Of a stretch of DNA of 64,000 nucleotides, positions 1 through 13,879 are shown piece by piece; the stretch's first letter is position 1; every line of letters begins with the position of its first letter. The stretch is from contig JAREIK010010163.1 in NCBI GenBank assembly GCA_029783825.1, forward strand, positions 1 to 64,000, given 5' to 3'. The notes beneath the pieces were generated by a model. That model had not been told where the DNA came from and ran no database searches. It saw only the letters and a program-made list of their open reading frames with translations. This DNA comes from Sapria himalayana. Its lineage: Eukaryota > Streptophyta > Magnoliopsida > Malpighiales > Rafflesiaceae. Made by a program: the position numbers and the translations under genes.

Positions 1-814
1 TATCTGTCTGTCTATCTATCTGTCTATCTATCTGTCTATCTATCTGTCTATCTATTTATCGATTTATCTATTATCTTTCTATCTATTTGTATATGTATCT
101 ATCTATCTATCACTCAATCAATCAATCTATCTATTTCTCTATTTATCTATATAACTATCTATCTATCCAATTATCAATCTATCTAATAATCTATCTATCA
201 TTTTATCTATCTATCTATTTTTTTCTATCTATCTTTCTATCTTTTATCTATCTATTTATCTATATATCTATCTCTCTATATGTCCGTCTATTTATCTATC
301 TATCTCTATATATCTATCAACTATCTTTCTATTTATCTATTTCTCTATCTAAATATCTATCCATCCAAATATCTATATATCTATCTGACTACCTATCTAT
401 CTGTCTATCTGTCTATCTATCTATCTACCTATTTGAATATCTATCTATCAATCTGTCTATCATCTAACTATCTATCTATATATCTATGTATTTATCTATT
501 TATCTATTTGTCTATTGTCTATCTCTATATATGTCTATCTCTATATATGTCTATCTATATATTTATCTATCTGTGTATCTATGTATCTGTCTATCTATCT
601 ATAAACCTTTTTATCTTTATATCTATTTATCTGTCTATTATCTCTTTATTATCTGTCTATATACCTATCTATCTATTTGTCAATATTTCTATCTATATAT
701 CTCTCTACAATCTATCTATTAATCTATCTATCTATCTATCTATATTTGTATCTTTCTACAATCTGTCTGCCAATCTCTCTTTCTACCTATATGCCTATCT
801 CTGATTTTGTTAAT
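1..814. repeat. TATC tetranucleotide satellite, left segment
   Basis: Diverged runs of TATC, TCTA, TGTC and CAAT on the plus strand, with almost no purine-rich stretches. All three forward frames of a TATC repeat are free of stops (Tyr-Leu-Ser-Ile), so the long open frames here are composition artefacts and not genes. The segment ends at a non-repetitive insertion. Its last part, about 280 to 814, recurs near 2950-3414 and 4880-5325, so it belongs to a higher-order unit of about 2 kb. Confidence 0.95.
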
Positions 815-1314
815 AATGCTGTATATGTAATTTGTTTTAACTTAATAATCTATTTTAATATTTTTATGTAAGTGCAGGAAATGAAATATTAAAAGCTCGG
901 GGATGCAGCAGTAGCACAATAACGGAGGTCCCGCTTCGGTTAAATGAACCGACTGTTTATTTTCTGTATAAAAATATTTGTATTTATTTTTCGGGTGGCT
1001 GTTTTTTTGACCCAGTTCAACTATTCATCGTCTTCTCCTCTCTCTCTGCGCGATTTTTTGCGACTGCCATGCTGCATACTGTAAGACATATATTTCTTGG
1101 TTTTAATCTGTAATGCATAAGCATTTTCTGGTGGAGGTAGCTAGTCGTACTGAGCGACTAGCGAACCATGTTATTTACTGTGTTGTTTTTCTCGTTTTGA
1201 TTCTATCGTGGATGTTTGTGGATTGGGATATATATTTTGCTCATTTCTGTGTTGTTTCTGTATTTTCTATTCTTAATCTCACTGCCCGTGGAAGCACGAT
1301 TTCCCAACAAATAA
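815..1314. other. ~500 bp non-repetitive insertion in the TATC satellite
   Basis: This stretch breaks the satellite. The sister unit at 3403-3440 reads straight through the same junction (gattttgttaat then ctatctatttt), so the empty site is visible. The insert has balanced base composition and a CT-rich stretch at about 1035-1052, similar to a plant 5' leader. It also has a possible splice donor (ACT|GTAAGA near 1080) and two small hairpins: 936-952 with 6 bp arms, and 1141-1161 with 7 bp arms (CTAGTCG/CGACTAG). I see no terminal inverted repeats, no poly(A) and no recognisable protein. The flanking duplication is at most 3-4 bp (AAT). It could be a captured gene leader, a small DNA transposon or filler DNA from break repair. 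Confidence 0.7.
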
Positions 1315-1711
1315 ATCTATTTTTTTTATCTATCTAATGTCTATCTTTCAATATATCAATCAATCAATCAATAAATCAACCTATCGATCTATCACTCTAT
1401 AAAAATGTTAATCTATCAATATAACAATCTATTTATCTATTTTTCTTTCTATTTGCATATTTGTCAATCTGTATACCTATCTATATGACTACCTGATTAA
1501 ATAAATATCTGACTATCTATCTATCTATCTATATATTTATTTAACATATATCTTTTCGTCTGACTATCTATCTATCTATCTATCCATCCATCCATCTGTC
1601 TGTCTATATCTATTTGTATATCTATCAATTTATCTATCTGTCTGTTTGTCTACCTATTTATCTATCTATCTATCTATCAATTTATTTGTCTTTCTTTCTA
1701 TCTAATTATCA

Positions 1712-1742
<31 letters not shown>

Positions 1743-4700
1743 GATCTATCAAATTATCTATCTATCTAATTATTTATATGTATATCTATCTATTTATCTC
1801 TCTAACTATCTATCAATCAATCTATCTATCTATCTGTCTATCTATCTATCTATTTATTTTTCTATCTATCTATCTATCTATTTGTCTATCTATCTATCTA
1901 TCTATCTAATTATCTATCTATCTAATTATTTATACGTATATCTATCTATATGTCTTTCTATCTATCTAACTCTTTATCAATCAATCAATCTATCTTCTAT
2001 CTATCTATTTTTCTATCTATCTTTCTATCTATCTATTTGTCTATCTATCTATCTATCTATTAATTTGTCTATCTATCTCTCTGTCTATATATCTATCTAT
2101 CTATCTATTTGTCTATCAATTAATCAATTTATCTATCTCTATATTTATCTATATATCTATTTATACTTCTATCTATCTATATATAAATTAATAATCTATT
2201 TATTTATAATTTATCTATCTATTATATGTCTATTTAACTAACTATCTAGCTATTTATCTATCTTTCTTTCTATCTATCAATCTATTTGTCTATATATCAA
2301 TCTATCTATTTTTCTTTATAACTATCTATAATCTATTTGTCTATCTTTATATATAACTATCTATTTATCTATATGTTAATTTATCTATTTATGTGTCTAT
2401 CAATATATGAATCTATTTATATGCCTATCTATCTATCTATCTATCTATCTTCTTTGTATCTATCTATTTATCTTTTGATCTATCGATATATCTATCTATC
2501 CTATCAATCAATCTATCTATCTATTTATCTATCTATCTTTTTATATATCTATCTATCTGTCTATATGTCTATCTAACTATCTATATTTAAATCTATCTAT
2601 CTATATATCTATCTATTTTTATATCTATCTGTCTCATTATATATCCATCTATCTATGTGTGTGTCTATCTGTCTATCTGTCTGTCTATCTATCTATCTAT
2701 CTATCTGACTATCTCTCTATCTGTCTATCTATCTATCGATCTATCTATTATCTTTCTATCTTTTTTATATTTATCTATCTATCACTCAATCTATCTATCT
2801 ATCTATTTCTCTATCTATCTAACTATCAATCTATCAAATTATCAATCTATTCAATAATATATCTCATTTTATCAATCTATCTATCTATCTTTTTATCTAT
2901 CTATCTTTCTATCTGTCTATCTTTCTATTAATCTATTATCTATCTCTCTATATGTCTGTCTATTTATCTATCTATGTATCTAACTATCTTTCTATTTATC
3001 TATTTCTCTATCTAAATATCTTTCCATCCAAATATCTATTTATCTATCTGTCTACCTGTCTATCTATCTATCTACATATTTGTATATCTATCTATCTATC
3101 TATCAATCAATCTGTCTATCAGTATACCTATCTATCTATAAATCTATGTAATTATCTATTTATCTATTTGTCTATTTGTCTATCTCTATATATGTCTATC
3201 TATATATCTATCTATGTATCTATGTATCTGTCTATCTATCTATCTTTTTATCTTTATATCTATTTATTGTCTATTATTTCTTTATCTATCTGTCAATATA
3301 CCTATCTATCTAATTTTCAATATTTCTATCTATATATCTCTCTATATTTGTATCTTTCTACTATATCTGCCAATCTCTTTTTCTACCTATATGCCTATCT
3401 GTGATTTTGTTAATCTATCTATTTTTTTATCTATCTAATGTCTATCTTTCAATATATCAATCAATAAATCAACCTGTCTATCTATCACACTATAAAAATG
3501 TTAATCTATTAATATAACTATCTATTTATCTATCTATCTTTCTATTTGCATATTTGTCAATCTGTATAACTATCTATATGTCTACCTGATTAAATAAATA
3601 TCTGACTATCTATCTATCAATCTATATATTTATTTAACTATATATCTATTCGTCTGACTATCTATCTATCTATCCATCCAACCATCTGTCTGTCTATATC
3701 TATTTTTATATCTATCAATTTATCTATCTATTTGTCTATTTGTTTGTCTATTTATCTATCTATCAATTTATTTGTCTATCTTTCTATCTATCTTATCTAT
3801 CTATCTATCAATCTATCAAATTATCTATCTATCTAATTATTTATATGTATATCTATCTATTTATCTCTCTATCTATCTGTCAATCAATCAATCAATCTAT
3901 CTGTCTATCTATCTATCTATTTATTTGTCTATCTATCTATCTATCCATCTATTTATCTATCAATTTGTCTATCTATCTATCTAATTATTTATACGTATAT
4001 CTATCTATCTATCTGTCTATCTATCTATCTAACTCTTTATCTATCTATCAATCTATCTATTTTTCTATCTATCATTCTATCTATCTATTTGTCTATCTAT
4101 TTATCTATCTATTAATTTGTCTATCAATCTGTCTGTCTATCTATCTATCTATCTATTTATCTATCAATTATTCAATTTATCTATCTATATATTTATCTAT
4201 ATATCTATTTATACTTCTATCTATATATATGTCTATTTATCTATCTATATATCTATATCTCTTTATATCTATTAATCTATTTGTCTATATATCAATCTAT
4301 CAATTTGTATGTCCAACTATCTATATATCTATTTGTCTATCTTTCTATCTATTTATCTATCTAAATGTTTATTTATCTATTTATGTGTCTATCAATCTAT
4401 GAATCTCTATATATGCTTATCTATCTATCTATCTATCTTTCTGTATCTCTATCTATTTGTCTAACAATCTTTCTATAAATCTATCTGTAATACCAATCTA
4501 TCTATGTGTCTATTTACCTATCTATTTTTATCTATCTATCTGTCTATCTATCTATTTATCTTTAAATCTATATATCTATCTATCTATATATCTATTTGTA
4601 TATCTATCTATCTCATTATCTATCTATCTATCTATCTATCTATATATCTATCTATCTATTTTTCTATCTATATCTATCTATCTAACTATTGATCTATCTA

Positions 4701-4864
4701 TCTATCTATTTAATTATATATCTATCTATCTATCCAATTATCTATCAATCATTTTATCTATCTATCTATATATTTGCGTTCTATTTATCTTTCTATCTGT
4801 CAATTTATCTACTATCTATTTATCTTTCTGTCTATTTATTTATCTATTTATTTATCTATTTATC

Positions 4865-4895
<31 letters not shown>

Positions 4896-6133
4896 ATTTA
4901 TCTATTTCTCTATCAAAATATCTATTAATCCAAATATCTATCTATCTGTCTATCTATCTATTTGTGTATATGTCTATCTATCTATCTACCTATCTATTTG
5001 TATACCTATTTATCTATCTCACTATCTATCTATCAGTCTATCAGTCTATCTACCTATCTATATATCTATCTATTTATCTATTTGTCTATTTTTCTATCTC
5101 TATATATGTCTATCTGTATATCTGTCTATTTGTGTATCTGTGTATTTGTCTATCTATCTATCTATCTTTATATCTTTATATTTCTCTATCTGTTTATTAT
5201 CTCTCTATCAATTTGTTTATCTATCTATCTATCAATCTTTCTATCTATGTATCTCTCTATCTTTGTATCTTTCTACTATCTATCTGTCTCTCTTTATACA
5301 TGTCTGCCTATTTATCATTTTCTTAATCTATCTATTTTTTTATCTATCTAATGTCTATCTGTCTATATATCTTTCTATCTATCTATTTATCTATTTGTCT
5401 ATCTTTCACTCTATAAAATGTTAATCTATCAATCTGACTATCTATTTATCTGACTATCTTTCTATTTGCATATCTGTTTATCTGTATACTTGTTTATATG
5501 TATCTAACTATCTAACTTTCTAACTATCTATCTCTCTATATATTTATCTATCTATTTGTCTGACTATTTATCTATCTATCTATCTCTCTATCTGTCTATC
5601 GTCTATATATATATAATCTATATCTATCTATATATATATATATATCTGTCTGTTTATCTTTATATCTGTCTCTCTATTTATCCATCTATCTATCTATCTA
5701 TTATTTCTATCTTTCTATCAATCTATCCATCCATCTATTTATCTATATAACCATCCATCTATCTATCTATATGTCTGTCTGTTTGTCTATCTATCTATCT
5801 AACTAAGTATCTATCTATCTAATTATTTATATGTTTATCCATCCATCTATTTATCTATCTATCTATTTATCTATCTGTCTGTCTATCTATCTATCTATCT
5901 GTCAATCAATCAATCTATCTGTCTATCTATCTATCTGTCTGTCTGTCTACTTGTAATTCTATCTATTTATCTATTTGTCTATCTATCTTTCTGTATATAT
6001 ATTTAACTATCTATATATTTTTCAATTTGTCCATCGATCAATATATCTTTTATATATCTATATGTCTATCTATCTTTTTTACTTTCTAAATGTCTATCTA
6101 TCTATCTATCTATCTATCGATCTTTCTATCAAC

Positions 6134-6169
<36 letters not shown>

Positions 6170-6955
6170 CTATTTATCTCTATCTATCTATCTATCTATA
6201 TGTATTTCTATCTATCTATCTATCTATATATCTATTTATCTATCTATCTATCTATCCATTTTTTTCGTTCTATCAATATATCTATCTATCTATCCATTTT
6301 TTTCTTTATATATATATCTCTATCTATCTATCAATCTTTTTTCTTTCTATCATTCTTTTTTTTTTATTTCTTTCAATTAATCTATTTTTCTATCATCTAA
6401 CTATCTATCTATTTGACTATATGTCTATCTGTCTATCTATCTATCTATCTATCTGTATATCTGCCTACCTATTTATCTCTTTATATATCTATCTATCTAT
6501 CACTCTACCTATTTCTATGCCTATCTTTTTATCTATCTATCTTTCTATCTATATATCTATCTATCTATCTGTCTATCTATCTATCTATCTATCTATTTAT
6601 CAATCTATATAAATACCTATATGTCTATCTATCTTTCTTTCTTTGTTTTTATCCATCACTCTATCTGTCTATCTATCATCTATTTGCCTATTTATCATTT
6701 TGTATATCTTTCTGTTTATCTATTTATTTATTTATTTATCTATCTATCTATCTATTTATCCATCTATCTATCTATATATTTATTTATCTATCTGTCTATT
6801 TGTCTATCTTTCTATCAAATTATCTATCTATCTAATTTTTTATCTTTATATATACCTATCTATCTATTTATCTATCTATTTATCTATCTATTTGTCTATC
6901 TATCTATCTATATGTCTATCTATCTACCTCTTTAAACTATCTAGTCTATCTATAA
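1315..6955. repeat. TATC satellite with ~2 kb higher-order units
   Basis: Continuation of the TATC array. A distinctive block (cactctataaaaatgttaatc, then ctatttgcatatttgtcaatctg) occurs at about 1393, 3488 and 5407, giving spacings of 2095 and 1919 bp. A second marker ending gattttgttaat occurs at 803, 3403 and, diverged, about 5315. The array therefore grew by copying ~2 kb blocks as well as by slippage. It ends at about 6955 in AT-rich unique DNA. The many overlapping Tyr-Leu-Ser-Ile frames are artefacts. Confidence 0.9.
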
Positions 6956-9319
6956 TATAAGTACAAAAAATAAGTGTAGCATGAATTTAGAGTAGTTATG
7001 AAAATGAAGCATATGCATGCATCCCATGCATATGCCATAAAAAAGTTTCAAATTATGAATGTATGCATAAATTAATCATTAAAAATATAAGTATGATATC
7101 AAAAAAAATGATCATTATGCATAAAATGGCATAATATCTTTAGGGCGATATCTAAGAGAGATTATTATTTACATAACCTTATGCCTAAAATTTGCTAAAA
7201 TTACATCTGATAAGTCTTAAACTCGAGTCTTACCTTCATTGAATGAAGACACTCATCATTATATCAAGACACGACCTCCAACAGATATATACAACACAAA
7301 AACTTCATTGGTAATCATTATTGAAGTTCTATTTATACACAAACTCTTTTAATTTAAAACTTCTTATGATATTCAGTATGGTAGTATTTTTTAATCACAC
7401 AAATACCTCTGACAGATGTATACATGCATTACTAGATAAAAATACTTTCAAATATTATCTCTTAATTTATGTACATCCCATTACACTTAAATGGATATAC
7501 ATATTACATCAAGAAATAAACATTCAAATATGTCACAATTAATTGTGCATGTTTGAAAACATACCTAGACATAACATAAAAATGTCTCTTATAACATAAT
7601 TTTCAAATTTTGAATTATCAAATATAAGATTAACAATATGGTGTACAATAATTTAATTTCTTTTATAGAAATAGTGAAATGGTATATCACGATATAAGGG
7701 GCATGTATTAGAAAAAAAATTTTAACTTTTATTCATTAGAAATATTATATATCATAAAAATATAAGTAGGTGCAATTAATTAAAAATTCAAATTAATTAA
7801 AAAACAAATTAATAATAAAAATAAAATTTTTATATTTAGCTTAACTAATATTATTATATGAAAAAAAAATAAAATTTAAATATTATACATAGAATAAGGT
7901 AAAGTAGAAATATATAAAACATGCATCATTATACCTTGATTCATCATTTTATGTCCATGATTTTAATGTGATGGTATGAATAAAATCATCATTATCATGT
8001 ATGAGTATGAATGTAAAATTAGAGATGCCTATGTATCCTCAATATCACATAAGTTATCATCTTTCAATAACCTTTTATCTTTTTTGAATTTTTAACTTTA
8101 AATCTTCCGAATATTTCAAGTATCAAGTATCTTTTCTGATATATGATCATAGTCTAGATCTCTTATCTAAAATAATATTTATAGTCACAAAAAAAAGATT
8201 ACAATACTATGCTAGACATTGGAGAGCTTAGTAGATCACATATCATTTTAGAAAATATAGTATATGTGGATTTGTATAATTTCCATCAATTCAAATTTTC
8301 ATTTTCTTATCATCATGTGATATAATATTATAGTAATTAGTATCTTTGTACTGAGTTAATTTGCTTCAATAGATCACCATGTTAATTTTTTCTTGCTAAC
8401 TGAAAAAAAAAATATCATCTTTGAATATTTCCATGTCCATATTTGGAGTCTGACTACAACTATCATACATAGTATCATAATATGTGAATATGTTAGTTAA
8501 TTTTTATTTAATAAAATATTCAGGTTTGTCTGCTTAGTTCATGCAAGTTGATATGTATCTTGATATATTTTCTATCCCTTTCACCTTAACCCTAGAATTT
8601 ATATAGACAGCCAAATAAAAGTTGAATTGAAGAACCAATATTCTAGATATATAGTTTCCATCTCAATAACCATGAAACTAAATGAAGATTATCATCTATA
8701 CTTGCTAAACATGTTAATAATATTACATATGTATTTGAGTGCAATGCAAGTGATATGAGTGTACACAAATAAATATATTTATCATATAAAAAAATATACA
8801 AGAATTTCATAATAAAAATTTATATTACAGTCAAAATCATTAATAATATCTTCATTGCTCTACTATTGACATAATTGAATATCATGTATTAGTAGCCAAC
8901 ATATGACTCTAATATCAAGTAGCTATAATTACAATGGTGACTTATATTCATTTAGAATTTTTTAGGCTGAATGAAAAATATAGACTTCTAGACTCTTGTT
9001 GTTAGCAATCATAGTATAGTATTCTAATTAATTTTCTATTTTTTATATTCATGAGAAAACAACTTTTATTCTCACTTGTGTTATTGGGTTAATTATATGA
9101 TACATACACCTAATATGAAAAATTAAACTAACAGCTCATCTCTTATAGTTGACAAACATAATAATGATAATTTTGTTATTCAACGCATTATTAGATATAA
9201 TATTAAATATTTTATGCTGCATGTCATAGTTTATTATGATATACACTCATATATGGAAAGATTATCATGAGGATGACATACATAATGACTACAATGATTA
9301 TAACAATTATGCTACTAGG
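6956..9319. other. AT-rich DNA, nothing recognised
   Basis: About 2.4 kb of AT-rich sequence with no long frame, no family motif, no terminal repeats and no satellite. The one local structure is the inverted repeat at 7009-7035. It could be the distal part of the CACTA element whose transposase lies to the right, but I could not find a left terminus. Confidence 0.6.
7009..7035. repeat. Inverted repeat with 11 bp arms
   Basis: Arms 7009-7019 (GCATATGCATG) and 7025-7035 (CATGCATATGC) are perfect complements around a 5 base loop. The arms contain CATGCA, the RY-type core bound by B3-domain factors in plants. No gene follows, so a regulatory role cannot be supported. Confidence 0.6.
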
Positions 9320-9440
9320 CCTACCTACCTATCTTCAATCAATCTATCTATCTAATTGTCTATCTGTCTATATGGTCTATATATTTATCTATCTATGTGA
9401 ATATCTATCTATTTATCTATTTGTCAATCAATCTATATAA
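9320..9440. repeat. Short TATC satellite relic
   Basis: About 120 bp of TATC/TGTC repeat in the same orientation as the 1-6955 array, isolated from it by 2.4 kb of unique DNA. It may be a remnant left when unique DNA was inserted into the satellite edge. Confidence 0.75.
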
Positions 9441-10003
9441 AACTATATATAATTAAATATAACTATATTTGTAACTATGTATACATATATGTAAATCTAT
9501 ATATTTGTTTATTACTTTGTATACATTTATGTATAAATACATATAACTACTAGTATGAATATATACACCATAGACACACACACACACACACACACATATA
9601 TACATAACTCTATGTTTAACTATATAAAACTATTTATAACTATATAATATATGGATAATAACATATAACTATGAATAAGTATATCTCACTATATGTATAA
9701 CTAAAAAATATATATACGTAACTATATTTAATTTTATAATTTACAACATATATTTAATATACATTCGTATATATTAATATATACAAATGTATTTACTATA
9801 TCTATACCTATAAATAACTATATGTATAAATTATATTATATGAAAAAATATATATACCTACATGTATAAACATAAGCTTAACTATATGTGTAAGTATATT
9901 TATAATTACATGTATAATAACATACAACATCTTGTTTAACTTAATGTGTATAACTATATATAATTATTTGTATAACTATATAAAATTCTATATAATTAAA
10001 TGC
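9441..10003 (-). repeat. Inverted copy of the ~0.55 kb GTTATA satellite unit
   Basis: Read on the minus strand, this block follows the same order of landmarks as units at 15150-15660 and 15950-16500: a TTATACACAT block, an ATAATGTTGTATG-like block, TACATGTAGGTATATAT, AGGTATAGATATAGTA and TATTAAATATA. It therefore matches the right-hand satellite in reverse orientation, with the CACTA transposase relic between them. A CA microsatellite lies inside it. Confidence 0.75.
9574..9597. repeat. (CA)n microsatellite
   Basis: About 12 uninterrupted CA units inside the inverted satellite copy. Confidence 0.95.
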
Positions 10004-13000
10004 CCATCAATCACTATTATCACGAGATAAACTTGGATATGTATAATAATATACTTGAGCAGCTTGAACTGCCATAATAAAGGGCTCATATCGATTATAT
10101 ATAAGTTTATGCTTAACATCCACTAGCTTATAATCTGAATGAATCTTTGTGCCCATATTTCATGTATATCTAAGTTTATGCATAACATCCCTAGCTTATA
10201 ATCTGAATGAATCTTTGTGCCCATATTTCATGTATGATCAAACCATGCGCACTTTAATAATACAATCCTATTATTTTCGAGTCTAGGATACTCCAACTCA
10301 ATAACTTTTTTGAGTTGACCATAATAATCAATCTCATCTACACTTTAACCTGAGCCTTTAATGCATACACCACTATTCATTGTTGTTTTAGAAGAACCAT
10401 GCCCAATTGTATGAAATTTATATCCATTAACAAAATGCCCAGAATAGGTTGTCACATATCTAAACGGGCATTTACTTAGATTCTAAATGAAAATATTTGA
10501 ATCTCCATTTGAAGGATCAATTGCCTATGACATAAATTAAAAAATGATATTAACAAATAAAAGATACTAAAAATTAAATAATTAAAAATTTAAAACTTAT
10601 TAATTCTCACATAATTTTTGAACCAATTCGCAAATTCAGTTTTTCTAGAATATAATCGACATTATTGTTGGAAATTACTAGTTACCTATATTTTAACTGC
10701 TTAATATAAATACTGCACAAATATAAAAGAGAGAAAAAAATGTATATCAATTTTTAATAATTCCTAGTAAAGATAAAATTAAATTATGATTAAACCTACA
10801 ACCATTATAGGTATACATACTCAATATATGGTACAACCTCCTCACAATAAAGTAAAATGTAGCTCCAGTTGCTTTGTACTATTTATCTATCATACAACTT
10901 TTCATTGCTATTCCAAATTATTTTCTAGGGTGCTTGAAGATATATAGTTTGTCCACAGAATCATCTTCTACCATCACATGACCTTTATCATTCCGAGGCA
11001 CATTTCTATTCTTTGTATTGACATGATACTCAAAATAATAAGAACAAAATGATGATGATTCTTCTCTAAATATGCATTACAAATTGAAGCTAAACTTTTG
11101 TGTTGTTTCTAATATCAATTTCAGCTTACGAAGATACCTACAACCACAATGTTAAAGTTCAATTATATTAATTTACAATATTTCTTTATGTATGAAATAA
11201 TAAAATATTAGAAATTATATGTATTTACCTCTGAAAGAATACGATCCACTATATTGCCATGGTGCCTTCTGCTATCCTTGCTCATATGCCAAATGACTAG
11301 CAAATGCTTCATCGGGTCAAAAATCTCAATGAGAATATCCATTCAAACTTACAAATAATAAGTGGAATGTCATTCTCCAGCATCACCATGTCATCTATTT
11401 TGATTGTAGTTGCAGTTAGCTGTTTGAAAAATAAAGTTCTGTAAGGACAATTCCAACACTTACGGAAAGTAATTCATGGAATGCAATTGGTATTAATCTC
11501 TGCATAAATACATGACAGTCAAGACTTTTTATTCCAAATATATTAAGATTCTTCATATCAACGCATCTACCCATATTTGACACATATCCATCAATAAATT
11601 TCAAAATTTTAACCCATTCACATAATATCTGTCTTGCCTTCTTATCAAGTGTGTAGCAAGCTTTAGGGAATTTTTCTATTGCCTCATTCAGTTTTAATTC
11701 AGAATGCTGACAGTAATCATTCAGCATCTTGATTTTAAAGTGTCTTTTTTTTTTCGTCTACATTAAGGACAATGTTAAAAATATTGTCAAACATATTTTT
11801 TTTCAATATGCATTACATCTAAGTTATGATGAATAAAATTGGACTTCCAATAGGGCAAGTCCCAAAATATACTATGTTTCATCAAGCCAAATATTTTTCC
11901 TGTTGGTCCATTACTTCCAGTAGCATCTTTTTCAATTACCTTCTTCAAACCCGACTTTGAATCTCTGTCATAATATCATCTTTTGAACGAACTGCTGGTG
12001 CAACTATAATCACAGTTTTATTTTTTCGAAATGCAGTTCTATTTCTTTGAAATGGATGATTCGCAGGTAGAAACTTATGATGGTTATCAAACAATGATTG
12101 TTTACCACTAAATTTGAGGGTAAATGCATCAGAATTGGTCATGCAATACGGACATGTTAATCATTTTGGAGTACTCTAGCCAGACAATATTGATATGCAG
12201 AAAAGTCACTTACCGTCCACATAAGGGCCAGCCACATTATAAATTTGTTTCTTTGAGATATCAAGTATTCACGCCAACATCCCACAAATGATTTAAATCT
12301 ATAATAAAAGACAGTAAGAAAATATCCAACATGTCTTTTAGATTTTTTGGCCCTAGAACCAATTTCGACAAAAACATATATTGCTTCGTCATACACAACC
12401 ACAGAAGCAAGTTATAAGTTGTTACTATCACTGGCCATGTTGAATAATATTATCTAGGTTGCAAAAATGGTTGAAATTCATCAGTGTAGAGACCCAATCT
12501 CACATTTCAACTTTTAGCTACAAAATCTTGATGTCTATGATTAAAATGCTTCCAAGCAAGTGAATCTGATGGATGACTCATTACCGCTTCTTCAACCTCA
12601 TGCTCAGAATGTCACCTCATATTATTTGCTATAGCATTTGATGCATATAGTCTCTATAATCCAAGAATTAATAGATAATAATACATCTTCTTAAATGCAA
12701 CTTTTAATTTTTGTCACGTATCTACAACACGAGATGCCTTCTTAAATGAGGATGATCAACAAACTTACAGCTAATTAAATCACTATTACAACCCCAATAT
12801 AACATACATCCATTGAAACAATAATAATTTTTTTCCATTGAGAGAACCATTCCTGTAGTAACTACTTAGTGTTGTAAAAGTTGTTAGTGATCAAATATTA
12901 TCCAAAACAATCTCATTAATCAGTTATGTCACCTGATCAAATAATTTCTCATACATATGATATTTAACTTAATGCTCATAAGTCGAGCAACAAGTGACAA

Positions 13001-13475
13001 TTACAAATGAGTTTTACCACCAAGCAACAACTCTTTATCTGTAGCTTTAAGCATTTCATAAAATTTCTAAGCTTCGGTATTAGGTGGTTAATCCATATAA
13101 TCCATATTGAAGTCAGCACCAGTAGCTTCCATTATCATTCTATGGTATGTGTTTGATGATTCTTCACCACAAGAAAATGATTCAGTACTCTCATTTTGGT
13201 CAATGTTCATAGCCATTGTACTTTACCTATGATAAATCCAAACAAAATAAATTGGCACAAAGCCATATTTAGCCAAATAGTATCTTATAGTGTTTGCATC
13301 ATGAAAAGGGATATTGTGACACTTGTGATGATTACTTGGACACTTAATTTTCTCTTCATCCATCCATCTCGATTGACTACATGCAAAATTGATGAACGTT
13401 TCAAGCACTCAAAAAATATTTATTCAAAATTCCATTCATAAACTTTCTATACATCCACTGATGATTTCAACTCAT
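10004..13475 (-). pseudogene. CACTA (En/Spm) transposase, multiply broken
   Basis: Decayed TNPD/TNP2-type transposase with the family's domain order. From the N-terminus: transposase-associated domain at 13475-13215 (QWMYRKF, INFACSQSRWMDEEKIKCP, YYLAKYGFVP). TNP2 domain at about 12650-11945 (SHPSDSLAWKHFNH, NVRLGLYTDEFQPF, WPVIVTTYNL, ALMWTVSDFSAY, then LTCPYCMT and FTLKFSGKQSLFDNH). DUF4218-like part at 11727-11230 (GIKSLDCHVFMQRLIPIAF, MLENDIPLIIC), continuing at 11060-10900 (FCSYYFEYHVNT, VPRNDKG). DUF4216-like end at 10480-10008 (GHFVNGYKFHT, DEIDYYGQL, VIELEYPRLENNRIVLLKC). The frame shifts repeatedly, and several conserved Trp codons are stops (LSG*ST, SD*WAF). A 91 bp intron with GT/AG borders remains at 11138-11228, so this came from DNA and not from mRNA. 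The C-terminus stops at satellite DNA. Confidence 0.93.
10102..10234. repeat. Tandem duplication of ~65 bp in the transposase end
   Basis: Copies at about 10102-10167 and 10170-10234 share aagtttatgc, cataacatcc, ctagcttata and atctgaatgaatctttgtg with a few differences. The duplication lies in the DUF4216-like coding region and arose after, or during, loss of function. Confidence 0.9.
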
Positions 13476-13759
13476 TTTCCCCTGTTTTATTCACAAAAAA
13501 TAATGTTTAATCATTATTTAGAATTAAACATTCTATTACTTCAAAATATACTAATAATTAAATAAAATTACTTACAGATGAATATTTAAAAATTAAATAT
13601 CATGAATATCAAGGCAATGTGTTTGCAGAATCTACATGAATAGATAAAGCAATTTTAGCATGATAAAGATTAATAGATATCACGGTAATACTAGATAAAT
13701 GGAGCAACTTAAGATAATGCATAAGAAATGAGAGCAAAAAAGAATGACATTTAAGTTTG

Positions 13760-13848
13760 AAGGGGGAAAGGGGGAGAGAGAGAGAGAGTAGAGAAATGGA
13801 GAGATGGGGAGAGAAAGAGAGATAGAGATAGAGAAGAGATAGATATAT

Positions 13849-13879
<31 letters not shown>

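Noticed and set aside
87..6960. Many long forward open frames rich in Tyr-Leu-Ser-Ile, up to 289 codons
   Set aside because: TATC repeats have no stop in any forward frame, so long frames are expected. Overlapping frames in all three phases give the same peptide pattern and no start or codon-use signal.
9441..10003. Left terminus of the CACTA element near the TA-rich block
   Set aside because: No CACTA-type terminal repeat or TTAGCGACGG-like subterminal motif was found between 6956 and 10003.
13196..13441. Plus-strand 81-codon frame
   Set aside because: Lies opposite the transposase-associated domain, whose minus-strand reading matches the family; the plus reading does not.
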